The notes beneath the pieces are model-generated. The model was not told the DNA's origin. It did no database searches and was given only the letters and a program-made list of their open reading frames with translations. A stretch of DNA of 64,000 nucleotides, from positions 7,002,125 through 7,066,124 of the forward strand of contig NZ_KB900609.1 in the NCBI RefSeq assembly GCF_000379105.1. The letters are read 5' to 3'. The translations under genes were made by a program, and so were the position numbers. Source of the stretch: Methylobacterium sp. WSM2598 (GTDB taxonomy: Bacteria; Pseudomonadota; Alphaproteobacteria; Rhizobiales; Beijerinckiaceae). Shown here piece by piece: positions 8,370 to 20,320 of the stretch (positions are counted from its first letter, which is position 1; the number at the start of each line of letters is the position of its first letter).

Positions 8370-9008
8370 ATGCGCCGCTTCGCCCCTGTTCTGGCCGGGC
8401 TCGCCTGCGCCGTCGCCGCGTGGGCGGCCCCCGCCGCCGCCTACGAGATCGACCCCCTCACCCGTCAGCCCCTCAACCAGGGCCTCAGCGTCACGGTCCG
8501 CCCCTCCGCGACGGCCGCCGATCCGACCTCGCCGGCGGCGATGGACACGACCGTGCCGAAGATCAGCCCGGTCCCGCGCGAGACCGTGTCGTATGACGGT
8601 CCCTACGGCGCGGGCACGATCGTGGTCTCGACCGCCGAGCGGCGGCTCTACTACGTGCTCGGCGGCGGCCAGGCCCTGCGCTACGGCATCGGCGTCGGCC
8701 GGCCGGGCTTCACCTGGGGCGGCATGCAGACCATCACCATGAAGCGCGAGTGGCCGGATTGGCGCCCGCCGTCGCAGATGATCCGCCGCCGGCCCGACCT
8801 GCCCCGCTACATGAAGGGCGGACCCGAGAACCCGCTCGGCGCCCGCGCCATGTATCTGGGCGGCACGCTCTACCGCATCCACGGCTCGAACGAGCCGGAG
8901 ACGATCGGCACCGCGGTGTCCTCGGGCTGCATCCGGATGACGAACGACGACGTCATGGATCTGTACACCCGCGCCAAGGTCGGCACGAAGGTGGTGGTGC
9001 TGCGCTGA
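8370..9008 (+). CDS. L,D-transpeptidase (YkuD/ErfK family)
   Basis: A 212-residue exported enzyme. Residues 1-24 (MRRFAPVLAGLACAVAAWAA) are a signal peptide with an AxA cleavage site before YEIDP. The catalytic YkuD domain covers about residues 75-212 and ends in the signature with His171 in HGSNEPETIG and the nucleophile Cys187 in SSGCIRM. Such enzymes make 3-3 cross-links in peptidoglycan or attach proteins to it in the periplasm. No LysM or other wall-binding domain is present. The ATG at 8370 is preferred over one 27 codons upstream because it places the signal peptide at the N-terminus. Confidence 0.92.
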   Translation: MRRFAPVLAGLACAVAAWAAPAAAYEIDPLTRQPLNQGLSVTVRPSATAADPTSPAAMDTTVPKISPVPRETVSYDGPYGAGTIVVSTAERRLYYVLGGGQALRYGIGVGRPGFTWGGMQTITMKREWPDWRPPSQMIRRRPDLPRYMKGGPENPLGARAMYLGGTLYRIHGSNEPETIGTAVSSGCIRMTNDDVMDLYTRAKVGTKVVVLR

Positions 9009-9106
9009 GCGCAGCGGCACGGCGCGCGAGGGCCGGCGGCGACGCCGGCCTTCGTCGTCTCAGACCAAATCCGATCGACCTTCGCTCGCGCGCCGCGCGG
9101 GCGCGC

Positions 9107-9143
9107 GATCCGGGATCCGCCGTGATCAACCGGATCCCGGATC
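9107..9143. terminator. convergent hairpin with repeat-family core
   Basis: Arms of 13 bases (9107-9119 and 9131-9143, loop of 11) form a perfect hairpin between the rightward transpeptidase gene and the leftward Nudix gene, overlapping the latter's stop codon. It is preceded at about 9082-9105 by a degenerate copy of the GCGCCGCGCGGGC intergenic repeat. It could act as a terminator for both strands. Confidence 0.5.
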
Positions 9144-9741
9144 AGGCCTGCCCGTCCGCGAACAGGTCCGGGCGGCGCAGGCGCAGGGTCTGGATCAGCA
9201 CGAGGGTCTTGAGGTCGGGGAGCGCCCCGGAATCGGCCATCCGGGCGAGGCCGGCGAGCGGCACCTCGACGACCGTGATCGCCTCGTCCTCCTCGGCGAG
9301 GCCCCCGCCCTCCCCGGCCCGGTCGGCCGCGGCGTAGGGCGCGAGGTAGAGGTCGAGCACCTCGGTGGAGATGCCGGGCATCGCGTGGACCCGGCCGAGG
9401 GGTTCCAGTTCCGCGAGGTGCACGCCCACCTCCTCGAAGGCCTCGCGCCGGGCGCAATCGGCCGGGTCGGCCTCGTCGAGGCGCCCGGCCGGCGCCTCCA
9501 GCAGGTCCTCGGCCGCGCCGGTGAGCGCGACCGGCGCCCGGAACTGGCGCACCAGCAGGGCGGTGCGCCGGTCGGGATCGTAGGGCAGGACGGCAACGGC
9601 CCGGCCGTGATCCTCCACCTCCCGCGTCACCGTGCGGCCGTCGGGCAGGCGCAGTTCGGCGAGGAGGTAGCGCGCCCAGCCCTCGTACAGCACCCTCGTG
9701 CCGGTGATCGCGGGGCGGGACGCGGCGGAGGGGCTGGGCAT
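9142..9741 (-). CDS. Nudix hydrolase, NudK-like
   Basis: A 199-residue Nudix enzyme. The Nudix box reads GRLDEADPADC then ARREAFEEVGV; it is one residue shorter than the textbook G-x5-E-x7-RE spacing but has the same spacing as NudK (GDP-mannose hydrolase), which also shares AVLPYDPDRR and LVRQFR upstream and HAMPGISTE with the metal-binding region. This points to hydrolysis of sugar nucleotides such as GDP-mannose or ADP-ribose. The ATG at 9741 gives the usual length; longer upstream readings run into the TusA gene. The gene stands alone between a convergent neighbour and tusA-like gene. Confidence 0.83.
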   Translation of the reverse strand: MPSPSAASRPAITGTRVLYEGWARYLLAELRLPDGRTVTREVEDHGRAVAVLPYDPDRRTALLVRQFRAPVALTGAAEDLLEAPAGRLDEADPADCARREAFEEVGVHLAELEPLGRVHAMPGISTEVLDLYLAPYAAADRAGEGGGLAEEDEAITVVEVPLAGLARMADSGALPDLKTLVLIQTLRLRRPDLFADGQA

Positions 9742-9809
9742 GGGGCTTCCGGTTTCCGGGGGAGGCGCCCTCGCGGGCGCACGCGGTGTCGCGGGGAACG
9801 GCGCCAGCG

Positions 9810-10067
9810 TCAACCGTCCGCGGCGGCGCGGCGAATCTCGAAGACCAGCACGCCGCCGGCCTCGCGCGCGGCCTCGAGCCGGTCGCCCGTCTCGTGCAGC
9901 AGGTGCGGGATGTCGATGGCGGCGAGCGGGTCGGTGCAGCGCACCACGAGGCGGCGGCCGGGGGGGAGCCCCCGCAGGGCCTTGCGGGTGCGCAGCACCG
10001 GCAGCGGGCATTTGAGCCCGCGCAGGTCGAGATCGTCGGCGCCGGACTCGTCGGTCGTGTCGCTCAC
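9810..10067 (-). CDS. TusA/SirA-family sulfur-carrier protein
   Basis: An 85-residue protein with the TusA signature LDLRGLKCPLPVLRTRKAL; Cys20 in CPLP is the residue that carries persulfide sulfur in this family. The C-terminal part VLVFEIRRAA is the closing strand. A GTG at 10067 preceded by GGAG is preferred; another GTG four codons upstream (10079) is possible. TusA proteins deliver sulfur to tRNA thiolation or molybdenum cofactor pathways. A stand-alone copy like this one cannot be tied to a single pathway from context. Confidence 0.85.
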   Translation of the reverse strand: MSDTTDESGADDLDLRGLKCPLPVLRTRKALRGLPPGRRLVVRCTDPLAAIDIPHLLHETGDRLEAAREAGGVLVFEIRRAAADG

Positions 10068-10167
10068 CGGGGGCTCCACAGGGCAGCGGCCCGGCGCGCG
10101 GGGCGCCGGGCCGCCGATCGTGCTCGGGCGGCGCCGCCGTCAGGGGGCACCGCCGCGGGGCGGCAGC

Positions 10168-10575
10168 TCAGTAGCCGTAATAGCCGTAGGCCGGGTAGCC
10201 GTAGCTGTAGCCGTAGGCCGGGGCGGCGTAGCCGTAGGCGGGAGCGGCGTAGCCATAGGCCGGGTAGCCGTAGCCGTAATCGTAGTAGCGCGGGGCCGCG
10301 CTCGCCGCGATCGCGCCGCCGATCAGGCCGAGGGCCGCGCCGGCCGCCAGCGCGCCGCCGGCGCCGCGGCGATAGCCGTACCCGCGGTAGCCGTAGCCCC
10401 GGTAGCCGCCGTAATAGCCGCCGCGCCAGCGGACCTGGTCGAGGGTCGCGGGCGCGCCCGCGACGGCGGCCGAGGTCGCGGCCGGGAGCGGAGCTGCCTC
10501 GGCCGTGCTGGCGAGGCCGGTGCCGAGCGCCAGGACGGCGCTGCCGGCCAGGGCGATGGTCTTCATCCGCGACAT
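10168..10575 (-). CDS. exported Gly/Tyr-repeat protein
   Basis: A 135-residue exported protein with a signal peptide (MSRMKTIALAGSAVLALGTG, cleavage after AEA). After a short linker ending in the QVRW motif it becomes a low-complexity chain: GGYYGGYRGYGYRGYGYRRG, a glycine/alanine-rich hydrophobic helix (about 75-95), then three near-copies of PAYGYAA and closing YGYYGY. Similar YGY-rich exported proteins with a central hydrophobic stretch (BA14K-like or glycine-zipper proteins) are frequent in Methylobacterium and rhizobia. Function unknown. A good AGGAGA ribosome site precedes the ATG at 10575. Confidence 0.78.
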   Translation of the reverse strand: MSRMKTIALAGSAVLALGTGLASTAEAAPLPAATSAAVAGAPATLDQVRWRGGYYGGYRGYGYRGYGYRRGAGGALAAGAALGLIGGAIAASAAPRYYDYGYGYPAYGYAAPAYGYAAPAYGYSYGYPAYGYYGY

Positions 10576-10833
10576 GCTGGGTCTCCTGTTGCCAGATCGG
10601 ACCGGCGGCGAACCGCGGCCCTGCTGGGCTCTAGAACGGGCAAGGGCAGGCCTCGTTCCCGTCTTCGCCCCGTTGTCCCGCAGGTCAGATCCGCCGCCCG
10701 GGAATGACGCGCCCGCTTGGCGCCGCATCGATCGCAGAGGAGCGCGCGCGCGCGGCGCGCCGACTGTGCGGAAGCGCATGCGAGGCGGCGCCGACATCAG
10801 CGCTGTGCTTGCGCGGGACGCCCCGTCCCTGCG

Positions 10834-12201
10834 TCAAAACGCGCACATCTCGAAGACCGGGTCGACCGAGCCGTTCCAGGGCCCCGCGTAGAGGGCGAGC
10901 AGGTCCTCCGCGCGGGTGCGGCCGGCCACGATGGCGTGCAGGGGCGCGAGGTGGAGGGTCTCGTCGCGCCCCTGCGCGTCGAGGCGGGCGCGGGCGCGCA
11001 GGCCCGCCTCCGCGATGGAGAGGGCCTCGCGGGCGACGTCGCGCAGGCTGCGCCCGGCGATCGCGGCGTCGAGTCCCCGGCGGGGGGCCTCCGCCCGCAG
11101 CGCCTCGCGGGCGGCGGCGTCCCAGCCGTCGATCAGGTCGATCGCCGCGTCGAGGGCGGCGGCGTCGTAGAGGAGCCCGACCCAGAAGGCGGCATTCGCG
11201 GCGATCATCCCCGGATCGCCGACATCCGCGCCCCGCATTTCCAGGAAGCGCTTGAGCCGCACCTCCGGGAAGGCGGTGGAGGCGTGGTTCGCCCAGTCGG
11301 AGCGGGTCGCGCGCTCGCCCGGGAGGGCGGCGAGCCTCCCCGCCATCAGGTCGCGGAACGAGGCGCCGCTCACGTCGTGGTAGGTCTCGCCCCGCTTCAC
11401 GAAGTACATCGGCACGTCGAGGAGCCAGTCCGCGTAGGCCTCGTAGCCGAAGCCGGGCTCGAAGGCCCGCGGCAGCATGCCGGTGCGGTCGGGATCGGTG
11501 TGGCGCCAGATCTCGGAGCGGTAGGACAGGAAGCCGTTCGGCCGGCCGTCCGTGAAGGGCGAGTTGGCGAAGAGCGCCGTCGCCACGGGCTGGAGCGCGA
11601 GCCCGACCCGCATCTTGCGCACCAAATCGGCCTCGGAGGCGAAGTCGAGGTTCACCTGCACGGTGGCGGTGCGCAGCATCATGTCGAGGCCGAGGCGGCC
11701 GACCTTCGGCATGTAGGCCTGCATGATGCGGTAGCGGCTCTTGGGCATCACGGGCGTCTCGGCCCGCGTCCATTTCGGGCTCGCGCCCAGCGTCAGGAAG
11801 CCGATGCCGAGGGGATCGCCGGCCGCCCGCACGGCGTCGAGGTGCTGGGCGAGTTCGAGGCTGGTCCGGTGCACGTCGGCGAGCGGGGCGCCGGACAACT
11901 CGAACTGGCCGCCGGGCTCCAGCGAGATCGCCCCGCCGCCCTCCGGCCCGGCGAGCCCGATGGCCCGCCCCGCATCGACGATCGGCTCCCAGCCCGTCGC
12001 CCGCCGCAGGCCGTCGAGGAGCGCCCCGATGCCCCGCTCGCCCGCGTAGGGCACCGGGGAGCGGTCGGCGCGGTAGAACGGCACCTTCTCGTGCTCGGTG
12101 CCGATCCGGAAGGCGGCGGCGGGCTTCTCGCCCTCCGCGAACCACTCGATCAGCTCGTCCCGCGTGGTGAGCGGGGTCGCGTCGGACTCGTCGCGCGCCA
12201 T
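10834..12201 (-). CDS. gshA: glutamate-cysteine ligase, plant/alphaproteobacterial type
   Basis: A 455-residue enzyme for the first, rate-limiting step of glutathione synthesis: ATP-dependent joining of glutamate and cysteine. It shows the plant-type GCL pattern used by alphaproteobacteria: RIGTEHEKVPF near residue 35, SLEPGGQFELSG near 95, MPKSRYRIM, TVQVNLDF and NGFLSYRSEIW. The ATG at 12201 is chosen because the family begins with an ARDxSDxTPLTTRDELIEW-like segment. The gene stands alone, with 258 bases of non-coding sequence after it (10576-10833) in which nothing was recognised. Confidence 0.93.
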   Translation of the reverse strand: MARDESDATPLTTRDELIEWFAEGEKPAAAFRIGTEHEKVPFYRADRSPVPYAGERGIGALLDGLRRATGWEPIVDAGRAIGLAGPEGGGAISLEPGGQFELSGAPLADVHRTSLELAQHLDAVRAAGDPLGIGFLTLGASPKWTRAETPVMPKSRYRIMQAYMPKVGRLGLDMMLRTATVQVNLDFASEADLVRKMRVGLALQPVATALFANSPFTDGRPNGFLSYRSEIWRHTDPDRTGMLPRAFEPGFGYEAYADWLLDVPMYFVKRGETYHDVSGASFRDLMAGRLAALPGERATRSDWANHASTAFPEVRLKRFLEMRGADVGDPGMIAANAAFWVGLLYDAAALDAAIDLIDGWDAAAREALRAEAPRRGLDAAIAGRSLRDVAREALSIAEAGLRARARLDAQGRDETLHLAPLHAIVAGRTRAEDLLALYAGPWNGSVDPVFEMCAF

Positions 12202-12402
12202 GCGCCACCTCGTCGTCGGTTGCTCGGATCCGGCAGAGACCCCGCCGAAACGGTCGCGCTTAGATAGGCCGCGGCCCCCCGCGCCGCAACGCGGAAACCT
12301 CGGGGCGCCCTCCAAGCCGGCGCCGCCCTCTTCACCGGTCGTTTACCGCAGGACCACGTCGCCGGGCAGTCCCCTTTGACTGCGAACGGAGAGCGAACAA
12401 AC

Positions 12403-12537
12403 ATGGTCTCAACAGCGAACGAGGTCCGCCCCATGATCCTACGCAAGATCCTTCTCGGTGTCACGGAGATCGCCTCGATGGGGCTGCTCGCGGGCGCGGT
12501 GGCGTTCTGGGCGGTGGCGCTGGCGCCGGTCCACTGA
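12403..12537 (+). CDS. 44-residue single-helix membrane protein
   Basis: A short reading frame with GGAGAG ten bases before its ATG. The protein begins MVSTANEVRPMILRKILLGV, carries a small acidic turn (TEIA) and then one hydrophobic helix (MGLLAGAVAFWAVALAPV) ending in His. Third codon positions are G or C throughout most of it, as in neighbouring genes. It is not of a family I recognise. It lies 128 bases before the chosen dnaE start, on the same strand. Confidence 0.5.
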   Translation: MVSTANEVRPMILRKILLGVTEIASMGLLAGAVAFWAVALAPVH

Positions 12538-12665
12538 GCCCGGCCCCAACGATCTCTGTGGAAGGCGGCCGGAATGCCGGCCGGTGTGGCCGCGCCCCTG
12601 CTGACTCTCTCCGGCCGAGCCTGCAAAGCTCCCCTGCTCCAAGCGGCACACGCGGAGGGCGCCGG

Positions 12666-16172
<3,507 letters not shown>

Positions 16173-16244
16173 GGTCGAGGTGAATTGAGGCGCGGCGCCC
16201 TCCCGCCGATCCGCGCCGATGGCCCGGTCGCGGGTCCCGCAGGA

Positions 16245-17444
16245 TCACGCCTCGGGCGGCATCCTGCGCGCCGCGAGCGACAGGACCAGCGCCCCGGCGA
16301 GCGACGAGGCGAGCGAGCCGAGCAGCACCCCGAGCTTGGTCTCGGCCTCGAATTCGGGATGGGGCGCGAAGGCGAGCGCGCCGATGAACAGGCTCATGGT
16401 GAAGCCGATGCCGCAGAGCAGCGCCACCCCGTAGATCTGCTGCCAGGTCGCCCCCGCGGGCTTCTTGGCGAGGCCGGCCCTCACGGCGAGCCAGACCCCG
16501 CCGAAGACGCCGACCTGCTTGCCGAGGAAGAGCCCCGCCGCGACGCCGAGCGTCACCGGGGCGACGAGCGCGTCGAGCCCGAGCCCGCGCAGCGACACGC
16601 CCGCATTGGCGAAGCCGAAGATCGGCACGATCGCGTAGGCGACGACGGGCTGGAGCGCGTGTTCGAGGGCGTGCAGGGGCGAATGCGCGTCGTCCGGCCG
16701 GCCCGGGCTCGGGCGGCAGGGGATCGCCAGCGCCAGGATCACGCCCGCCACCGTGGCGTGCAGGCCCGAGCGCAGCACCACCAGCCACAGGGCCGCCCCC
16801 AGGATCAGGTAGGGCCCGAGCCGGCGCAGGCCGACCCGGTTGAGGGTGAACAGCATCGCGGTGATCCCGGCGGCGAGGCCGAGCATCGGCCAGGACAGGT
16901 CGGCCGTGTAGAAGAGCGCGATGATCAGCACCGCGCCGAGATCGTCGAGGATCGCGAGCGCGGTCAGGAAGACCTTGAGCGAGACCGGGGCCCGGGAGCC
17001 GAGCAGCGCCAGCACGCCGAGCGCGAAGGCGATGTCGGTGGCGGCGGGGATCGCCCAGCCGCGCAGGGTGGCGGGCGTGTGCCAGTTGAGGGCGGCGTAG
17101 ACGAGGGCGGGCGCGATCATGCCGCCGAGCGCCGCGATGCCGGGCAGCGCCCGGTCCGGCCAGGTGCGCAGGCCCCCGTCCAGGAACTCGCGCTTGATCT
17201 CCAGCCCGACCAGCAGGAAGAAGACCGCCATCAGGCCGTCGTTGATCCAGTGGAGCAGGCTGAGCGGCCCGACCTCGGCGTGGAGCCCGTGCGCGTAGGC
17301 CTCGCCGAGGGGGCCGTTGGCGACGACGAGGGCGAGCAGCGCGCTGCCCATCAGCGCGACGCCGCCGCCGGCGCTGCTGGAGAGGAGGCTGCGCAGGGCC
17401 GAGAGCGGCCGCGGGAACCGGCGGGGGGGGCGCTGTGCGGTCAT
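16245..17444 (-). CDS. nhaA: Na+/H+ antiporter NhaA
   Basis: A 399-residue inner-membrane antiporter with about twelve hydrophobic helices that expels Na+ in exchange for protons. Key motifs are present: FFLLVGLEIKREF near residue 75, ATDIAFALGVLALLG near 135 and the paired aspartates in TALAILDDLGAVLIIALFY (the ion-binding pair of Escherichia coli NhaA). The C-terminal ALAFAPHPEFEAETKLGVLLGS is also typical. It converges with dnaE, separated by 72 bases. Likely responds to alkaline or sodium stress, though no regulatory element is visible. Confidence 0.94.
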   Translation of the reverse strand: MTAQRPPRRFPRPLSALRSLLSSSAGGGVALMGSALLALVVANGPLGEAYAHGLHAEVGPLSLLHWINDGLMAVFFLLVGLEIKREFLDGGLRTWPDRALPGIAALGGMIAPALVYAALNWHTPATLRGWAIPAATDIAFALGVLALLGSRAPVSLKVFLTALAILDDLGAVLIIALFYTADLSWPMLGLAAGITAMLFTLNRVGLRRLGPYLILGAALWLVVLRSGLHATVAGVILALAIPCRPSPGRPDDAHSPLHALEHALQPVVAYAIVPIFGFANAGVSLRGLGLDALVAPVTLGVAAGLFLGKQVGVFGGVWLAVRAGLAKKPAGATWQQIYGVALLCGIGFTMSLFIGALAFAPHPEFEAETKLGVLLGSLASSLAGALVLSLAARRMPPEA

Positions 17445-17547
17445 GGGGCCCCCTGCCAGGAATCGAGAGTGGGTTCAACGCCGCGGGTTGGACCCCCGTT
17501 CGGGCGCCCGGGCCCGATCGGCACGCCCCCCGCGACGGAGACACCTG

Positions 17548-17982
17548 ATGGACCTCACCTGGAGCTACCCGGTCGAGTTGCGGTGGGAGGAGGGACGCTA
17601 CCACGCCTACGCGTCGGGCGAGCCCGCCGCGATGGCGTCCGGCGCGAGCGTCGAGGCGGCCCTCGACGGGATGACCAAGTCCCTCACCGCGCTCGCCTAC
17701 TTCGCCATGGCCAACGGCGAGCACCTCTCCCTGCCGAGCCCGGCCACGCGGGCCGAGACCTACCGGGTGGTGCTGCCCGCGCGGCTCGCCGCGAAGGCGT
17801 CGCTCCACGTCCTGCGGCACCTGAGCGGGCTCGGCGAGGAGGCCCTCGCGGCGCGGCTCGGATGCCCCGTCGCGCAGGTGAGGCAGATCCTGGATCCCGA
17901 CCACGCCACGGAGATCGAGGCGATCGAGGCGGCCGCGCGGGCGCTCGGCGGGCGGATCACGGTCGGGTTCGCGGCGGGCTGA
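17548..17982 (+). CDS. orphan HicB-like protein with HTH
   Basis: A 144-residue protein starting with MDLTWSYPVELRWEEGRYHA, the HicB partial-RNase H fold pattern, followed by VEAALDGMTKSLTALAYFAM and a C-terminal helix-turn-helix region (GLGEEALAARLGCPVAQVRQ). HicB proteins neutralise HicA toxins and repress their own operon. No hicA reading frame with the dsRBD-like HicA fold lies next to it: the upstream neighbour is nhaA on the other strand and downstream is a tandem repeat. It is therefore either an orphan regulator or the remains of a toxin-antitoxin pair. Confidence 0.65.
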   Translation: MDLTWSYPVELRWEEGRYHAYASGEPAAMASGASVEAALDGMTKSLTALAYFAMANGEHLSLPSPATRAETYRVVLPARLAAKASLHVLRHLSGLGEEALAARLGCPVAQVRQILDPDHATEIEAIEAAARALGGRITVGFAAG

Positions 17983-17990
17983 CCACCGCC

Positions 17991-18086
17991 GGCCCGCAGG
18001 GCGGCCCGGGGGGCCCGCAGGGCGGGCCGGGGGGCCCGCAGGGCGGGCCGGGGGGCCCGCAGGGCGGGCCGGGGGGCCCGCAGGGG
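17991..18086. repeat. tandem 21-base hairpin repeat between convergent genes
   Basis: Four full copies and a partial fifth of a 21-base unit begin at 17991, 18012, 18033, 18054 and 18075. Within each unit arms GGCCCGC and GCGGGCC flank AGG, so every copy can fold as a seven-pair hairpin (the first copy has one change). The array fills almost the whole gap between the HicB-like gene and the convergent tlpA-like gene, nine bases from each stop. It probably serves as a bidirectional terminator and is expected to vary in copy number. Confidence 0.85.
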
Positions 18087-18094
18087 CGCCCCGC

Positions 18095-18748
18095 TCAGCC
18101 CGGCGGCAGGCGGCCGAGCGCCGCCCGCACCAGCGCGAGCCCGTCCTCGCTCGCCCACTCGGCCGGGCCCTTCATGACGCCGATCTCGCAGCCGGCCTTG
18201 TCGAGGAGGAGCGTGGTCGGCAGCCCCACCACCTCCCCGCTCTTCTGCAGCACCGGCAGCACGCGCCCGCCCGGATCGGCGTAGTAGGCGAGCCGCGCGA
18301 TCCCGTTCTCGCGCAGCCAAGCGGGCGGGCGCTCCGGGTTGCGGGTGTCGAGGTTGATCGCCACGACCTCGAAATCCGGCCCCCCGAGCGCCGCCTGGAG
18401 CCGGTCGAGGGACGGCATCTCGGCCTTGCAGGGGGCGCACCACGTCGCCCACAGGTTCAGGAGCACGGTCCGCCCCCGGAGGTCGTCGAGGCTGCGCGGC
18501 CTGCCGTCCGGCCCCGTGAAGGACAGGGCGGGGGCGGGTCTGGGGGCGGGATCGACCTGCAGCGCCGCGACCTCGCCGCGGGAGAAGGGCGCCACCCGGG
18601 CGGCGGTCGCGGCGGCCGCCCGGCAGGCGCCGCTGTTGCCCGGACTGCCCGCGGCGTATAGGGCGGCGCCGAGCGCCAGTGCCGCGGCGGCGATCCCGCC
18701 TCCCAGGGCGAGGGCGAGCGGCGTGCGGGCGAGATGAGGTGCGGACAT
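18095..18748 (-). CDS. tlpA: TlpA-family periplasmic thiol-disulfide reductase
   Basis: A 217-residue membrane-anchored thioredoxin. Residues 14-37 (LALALGGGIAAAALALGAAL) form an uncleaved signal anchor; the thioredoxin fold starts near residue 80 with FTGPDGRPRSLDDLRGRTVL and contains the redox motif WATWCAPC. The cis-proline loop is GLPTTLLLD. TlpA-type proteins reduce periplasmic cysteines, classically for cytochrome c oxidase assembly. The predicted ATG (18746-18748) overlaps that of argH on the other strand within a single CATG, leaving no intergenic space. A downstream start would cut into the membrane anchor, so the overlap seems real. Confidence 0.88.
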   Translation of the reverse strand: MSAPHLARTPLALALGGGIAAAALALGAALYAAGSPGNSGACRAAAATAARVAPFSRGEVAALQVDPAPRPAPALSFTGPDGRPRSLDDLRGRTVLLNLWATWCAPCKAEMPSLDRLQAALGGPDFEVVAINLDTRNPERPPAWLRENGIARLAYYADPGGRVLPVLQKSGEVVGLPTTLLLDKAGCEIGVMKGPAEWASEDGLALVRAALGRLPPG

Positions 18749-20135
18749 GAGCAACCGGATGTGGGGCGGGCGCTTCGCGAGCGGCCCCGCCGAGATCATG
18801 GAGGAGATCAACGCCTCCATCGGCTTCGACAAGCGCCTCGCCCCCCAGGACATCCGGGGCTCGCTCGCCCACGTGGCGATGCTGGGGAAGACGGGGATCC
18901 TGCCGCAGGCGGATGTGGCGGCGATCGAGGCCGGCCTCAAGACGGTCCAGGCGGAAATCGAGTCCGGCGCCTTCACGTTCCAGCGCGCCCTCGAGGACAT
19001 CCACATGAATGTGGAGAGCCGGCTCACCGAACTCGTGGGGCCGGCCGCGGGCCGCCTGCACACCGCCCGCTCGCGCAACGACCAGGTCGCCACCGACATG
19101 CGCCTGTGGGTGCGCGACACCCTCGACGCCCTCGACGCCCAGGCCGCCGACCTGCAGCGGGCGCTGGCGGCGCTCGCCCTCGCGCATTCCGGCACCGTGA
19201 TGCCGGGCTTCACCCACCTGCAATCGGCCCAGCCCGTCACCTTCGGCCACCACCTACTGGCCTACGTGGAGATGCTGGGCCGCGACCGCGGGCGCTTCCG
19301 CGACGCGCGCGCGCGGCTCAACGAGTGCCCGCTCGGCGCGGCGGCGCTCGCCGGCACCTCCTTCCCGATCGACCGCCACGCCACCGCGGCGGCGCTCGGC
19401 TTCGACCGGCCGACCGCGAATTCCCTCGACTCGGTCGCCGACCGCGACTTCGCCCTCGAAGCCCTCGCGGCCGCCGCGATCGCGGCCGTGCACCTGTCGC
19501 GCTTCGCCGAGGAGATCGTGGTCTGGACCTCGGCCCAGTTCGGCTTCGTGCGGCTCTCCGACCGCTTCACCACCGGCTCCTCGATCATGCCGCAGAAGCG
19601 CAACCCGGACGCCGCCGAACTGGTGCGGGCCAAGGCCGGCCGGGTGATCGGGGCGCTGGCCGGCCTCCTCATCGTCATGAAGGGGCTGCCCCTCGCCTAT
19701 TCGAAGGACATGCAGGAGGACAAGGAGGGCACCTTCGACGCGCTCCAGACCCTCTCGCTCTGCCTCGCCGCGATGACCGGGATGGTGCGCGACCTCGAGC
19801 CGGTGCCGGAGGTGCTGAAGGCGGCGGCGGGCGCGGGCTACGCCACTGCCACCGACCTCGCCGACTGGCTGGTGCGGGAACTCGGCCTGCCCTTCCGCGA
19901 CGCCCACCACGTCACCGGCCGCCTCGTCGGCAGGGCCTCGGCCCGGGGGGTGGGGCTGGAGGCGCTGAGCCTCGCCGAGATGCGGGAGGAGGAGCCTCGC
20001 ATCACGGAGGCGGTCTACGCCGTGCTCGGCGTCGAGAATTCCGTGGCGAGCCGCACCAGCTATGGGGGCACCGCGCCCGCCAACGTGCGGGCGCAGGCCG
20101 AGCGCTGGCTCGCCGCGCTCGGCGACACGCAGTGA
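18747..20135 (+). CDS. argH: argininosuccinate lyase
   Basis: A 462-residue member of the fumarase/aspartase superfamily that splits argininosuccinate to arginine and fumarate. It starts MSNRMWGGRFASGPAEIMEE and carries the conserved regions ARSRNDQVATDMRLWVRD, GFTHLQSAQPVTFGHH and the signature GSSIMPQKRNPDAAELVRAK, including the catalytic Ser loop. Length and ends are typical. Its ATG begins one base inside the divergent tlpA start. Two tandem intergenic repeats follow its stop codon. Confidence 0.97.
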   Translation: MSNRMWGGRFASGPAEIMEEINASIGFDKRLAPQDIRGSLAHVAMLGKTGILPQADVAAIEAGLKTVQAEIESGAFTFQRALEDIHMNVESRLTELVGPAAGRLHTARSRNDQVATDMRLWVRDTLDALDAQAADLQRALAALALAHSGTVMPGFTHLQSAQPVTFGHHLLAYVEMLGRDRGRFRDARARLNECPLGAAALAGTSFPIDRHATAAALGFDRPTANSLDSVADRDFALEALAAAAIAAVHLSRFAEEIVVWTSAQFGFVRLSDRFTTGSSIMPQKRNPDAAELVRAKAGRVIGALAGLLIVMKGLPLAYSKDMQEDKEGTFDALQTLSLCLAAMTGMVRDLEPVPEVLKAAAGAGYATATDLADWLVRELGLPFRDAHHVTGRLVGRASARGVGLEALSLAEMREEEPRITEAVYAVLGVENSVASRTSYGGTAPANVRAQAERWLAALGDTQ

Positions 20136-20141
20136 TCCGAA

Positions 20142-20263
20142 ATCCGACGGATTGCGTCGCAATGCGGATTTCGGCTTCGCTCAAGCGCCGCGCGGGCTCG
20201 TGATCCGACGGATTGCGTCGCAATGCGGATTTCGGCCTCGCTCACGCGCCGCGCGGGCTTGTC
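20142..20263 (+). repeat. two tandem copies of the 61-base intergenic repeat
   Basis: Copies at 20142-20202 and 20203-20263 differ at only a few positions. Each contains a CGACGGATTGCGTCG-like palindromic part, then CGGATTTCGGC, then TCGCTCAAGCGCCGCGCGGG. Related copies lie near 9082, 21595, 45264 and (inverted) 56836. Downstream, GGCCGGAAGTGATCTTCCGG (20271-20290) is a second inverted repeat shared with the 45,394-45,447 region. The block fills the 185-base gap between argH and the SDR gene. Confidence 0.85.
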
Positions 20264-20320
20264 ATGCGCTGGCCGGAAGTGATCTTCCGGACAGCTTATG
20301 ATTGGAACGGAGGACACCCC

